Assembly: GCF_964199755.1 (NCBI RefSeq)
Contig: NC_133896.1
Span: forward strand, 69,915,142 to 69,979,141
Length of the DNA stretch: 64,000 nucleotides
Origin: Larus michahellis
Taxonomy: Eukaryota; Chordata; Aves; Charadriiformes; Laridae
Reading direction: 5' to 3'
The position numbers and the translations under genes were made by a program. Below the pieces are notes generated by a model, which searched no databases, was not told the origin of the DNA, and worked only from the letters and a program-made list of their open reading frames with translations. Positions 63,225 through 64,000 of this stretch are shown piece after piece; position 1 is the stretch's first letter, and every line of letters begins with the position of its first letter.

Positions 63225-64000
63225 CTAGAGATGGGAGGAAAAGAAAGAGTAATTATTCATTCAACTTCTTATCATGCTGTTTTGAACACTTCTCAGAGAC
63301 GCTTAAGCCTAGTTGTACATATGAAAACAGAAGACAAGCTGCTGTTAATTTCTGTATTTTGACAGAAAAAACCTTCACCCCCACACAGTCCAGCACAGGG
63401 ATCATACTTACGTCAACAACGTTAAGGGAGTGCCAGTGGGTGCAAACAAAAGCCAGTTGTCTCCTCCCAGTGAGTCAGGACACCGGAGGGGAGCAGTGTT
63501 CTGACTGAAAATGCTTCATTGGGAAGCCCGATTATTAAAATGACTGGCTTGTCACTTTGGTAGCAATATGATAACTAGCAGCAGGCTTACCTTATTTGTA
63601 TGAATGCACTTAAAAGCAAAAGTATTTTCTGATATACATATAATTTTCATGTTAAATCTGCAAAACAACAAAGCCCCGCACAAAGAAGACCTGACTCATC
63701 CTTTATTTCTTCCCAAAGTATTCAATTTGATGAATAACTAATGTAAAAATATGCATGGAAAGTAGAGACAAAAGAAGGGAGAAAGAAAAAAAAAAAACAC
63801 GAAAAGAAAAACAAAAAGCCAAAAGCTGCAGCAGAGAAATGCACACCAAATATCTCTAAACAGAAATATTTTTCAGCTGAACAAAACACAATGCTGCAAA
63901 ATCAGAAACATCATTTGCCTTTTACTCCATACAATAAATTAATATCAAATCAGGAGAGGCAGGAAAGGAAAATGCAAGATGGAGACAAGACACACACCCG
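63225..64000 (-). other. EPS8 intron, continues beyond window
   Basis: No match to the N-terminal EPS8 exon was found, so that exon lies to the right of the window. Ends in A-rich DNA. Confidence 0.7.

Overview
The window is nuclear DNA from a vertebrate, almost certainly a bird. Genes are split by many GT-AG introns, two CR1 retrotransposon fragments with the typical avian 3' end lie in introns, and the introns are short for these gene families. Nothing prokaryotic, viral or organellar was seen. The species cannot be fixed from the sequence.

Two protein genes face each other tail to tail. On the + strand, eight exons from 582 to 13565 encode the last 300 residues of PTPRO, a receptor-type protein tyrosine phosphatase: the whole intracellular catalytic domain and the stop codon. 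The extracellular, transmembrane and membrane-proximal parts lie before the window. A 3' UTR follows, possibly with one intron 16 nt after the stop, running to about 16.4 kb. On the - strand, 18 exons from 63224 down to 22572 encode 782 residues of EPS8, the actin capping and bundling adaptor. Only its first few dozen residues lie beyond the right edge. Its 3' UTR runs to about 21.25 kb. I checked reading phase across every junction of both genes; all are consistent, with no frameshift or internal stop.

Layout: 1-581 intron; 582-13565 PTPRO catalytic exons, with CR1 copies at about 5.05 and 6.7 kb and two pentanucleotide satellites in the last coding intron; 13.6-16.4 kb PTPRO 3' UTR with long G-tracts; 16.4-21.2 kb intergenic, with a duplicated block of about 105 bp starting just inside its left edge region; 21.2-64.0 kb EPS8. 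The EPS8 introns hold decayed repeats (MIR-like SINE pieces, an ancient CR1/L3-type LINE, AT-rich hairpins) and no other gene.

The order PTPRO to EPS8 in convergent orientation matches human 12p12.3, so this is an old conserved neighbourhood. The two products are not known to act in one pathway. PTPRO removes phosphate from tyrosines at podocyte and neuronal membranes; EPS8 links receptor signalling to actin through its PTB domain, SH3 domain, proline-rich linker and C-terminal actin-binding region. I found no previously undescribed system. The most interesting leads are the possible choice between splicing and polyadenylation just after the PTPRO stop, the G-rich PTPRO 3' UTR, the U-tract beside the donor of the first EPS8 SH3 exon, and the very old repeats in EPS8 introns.
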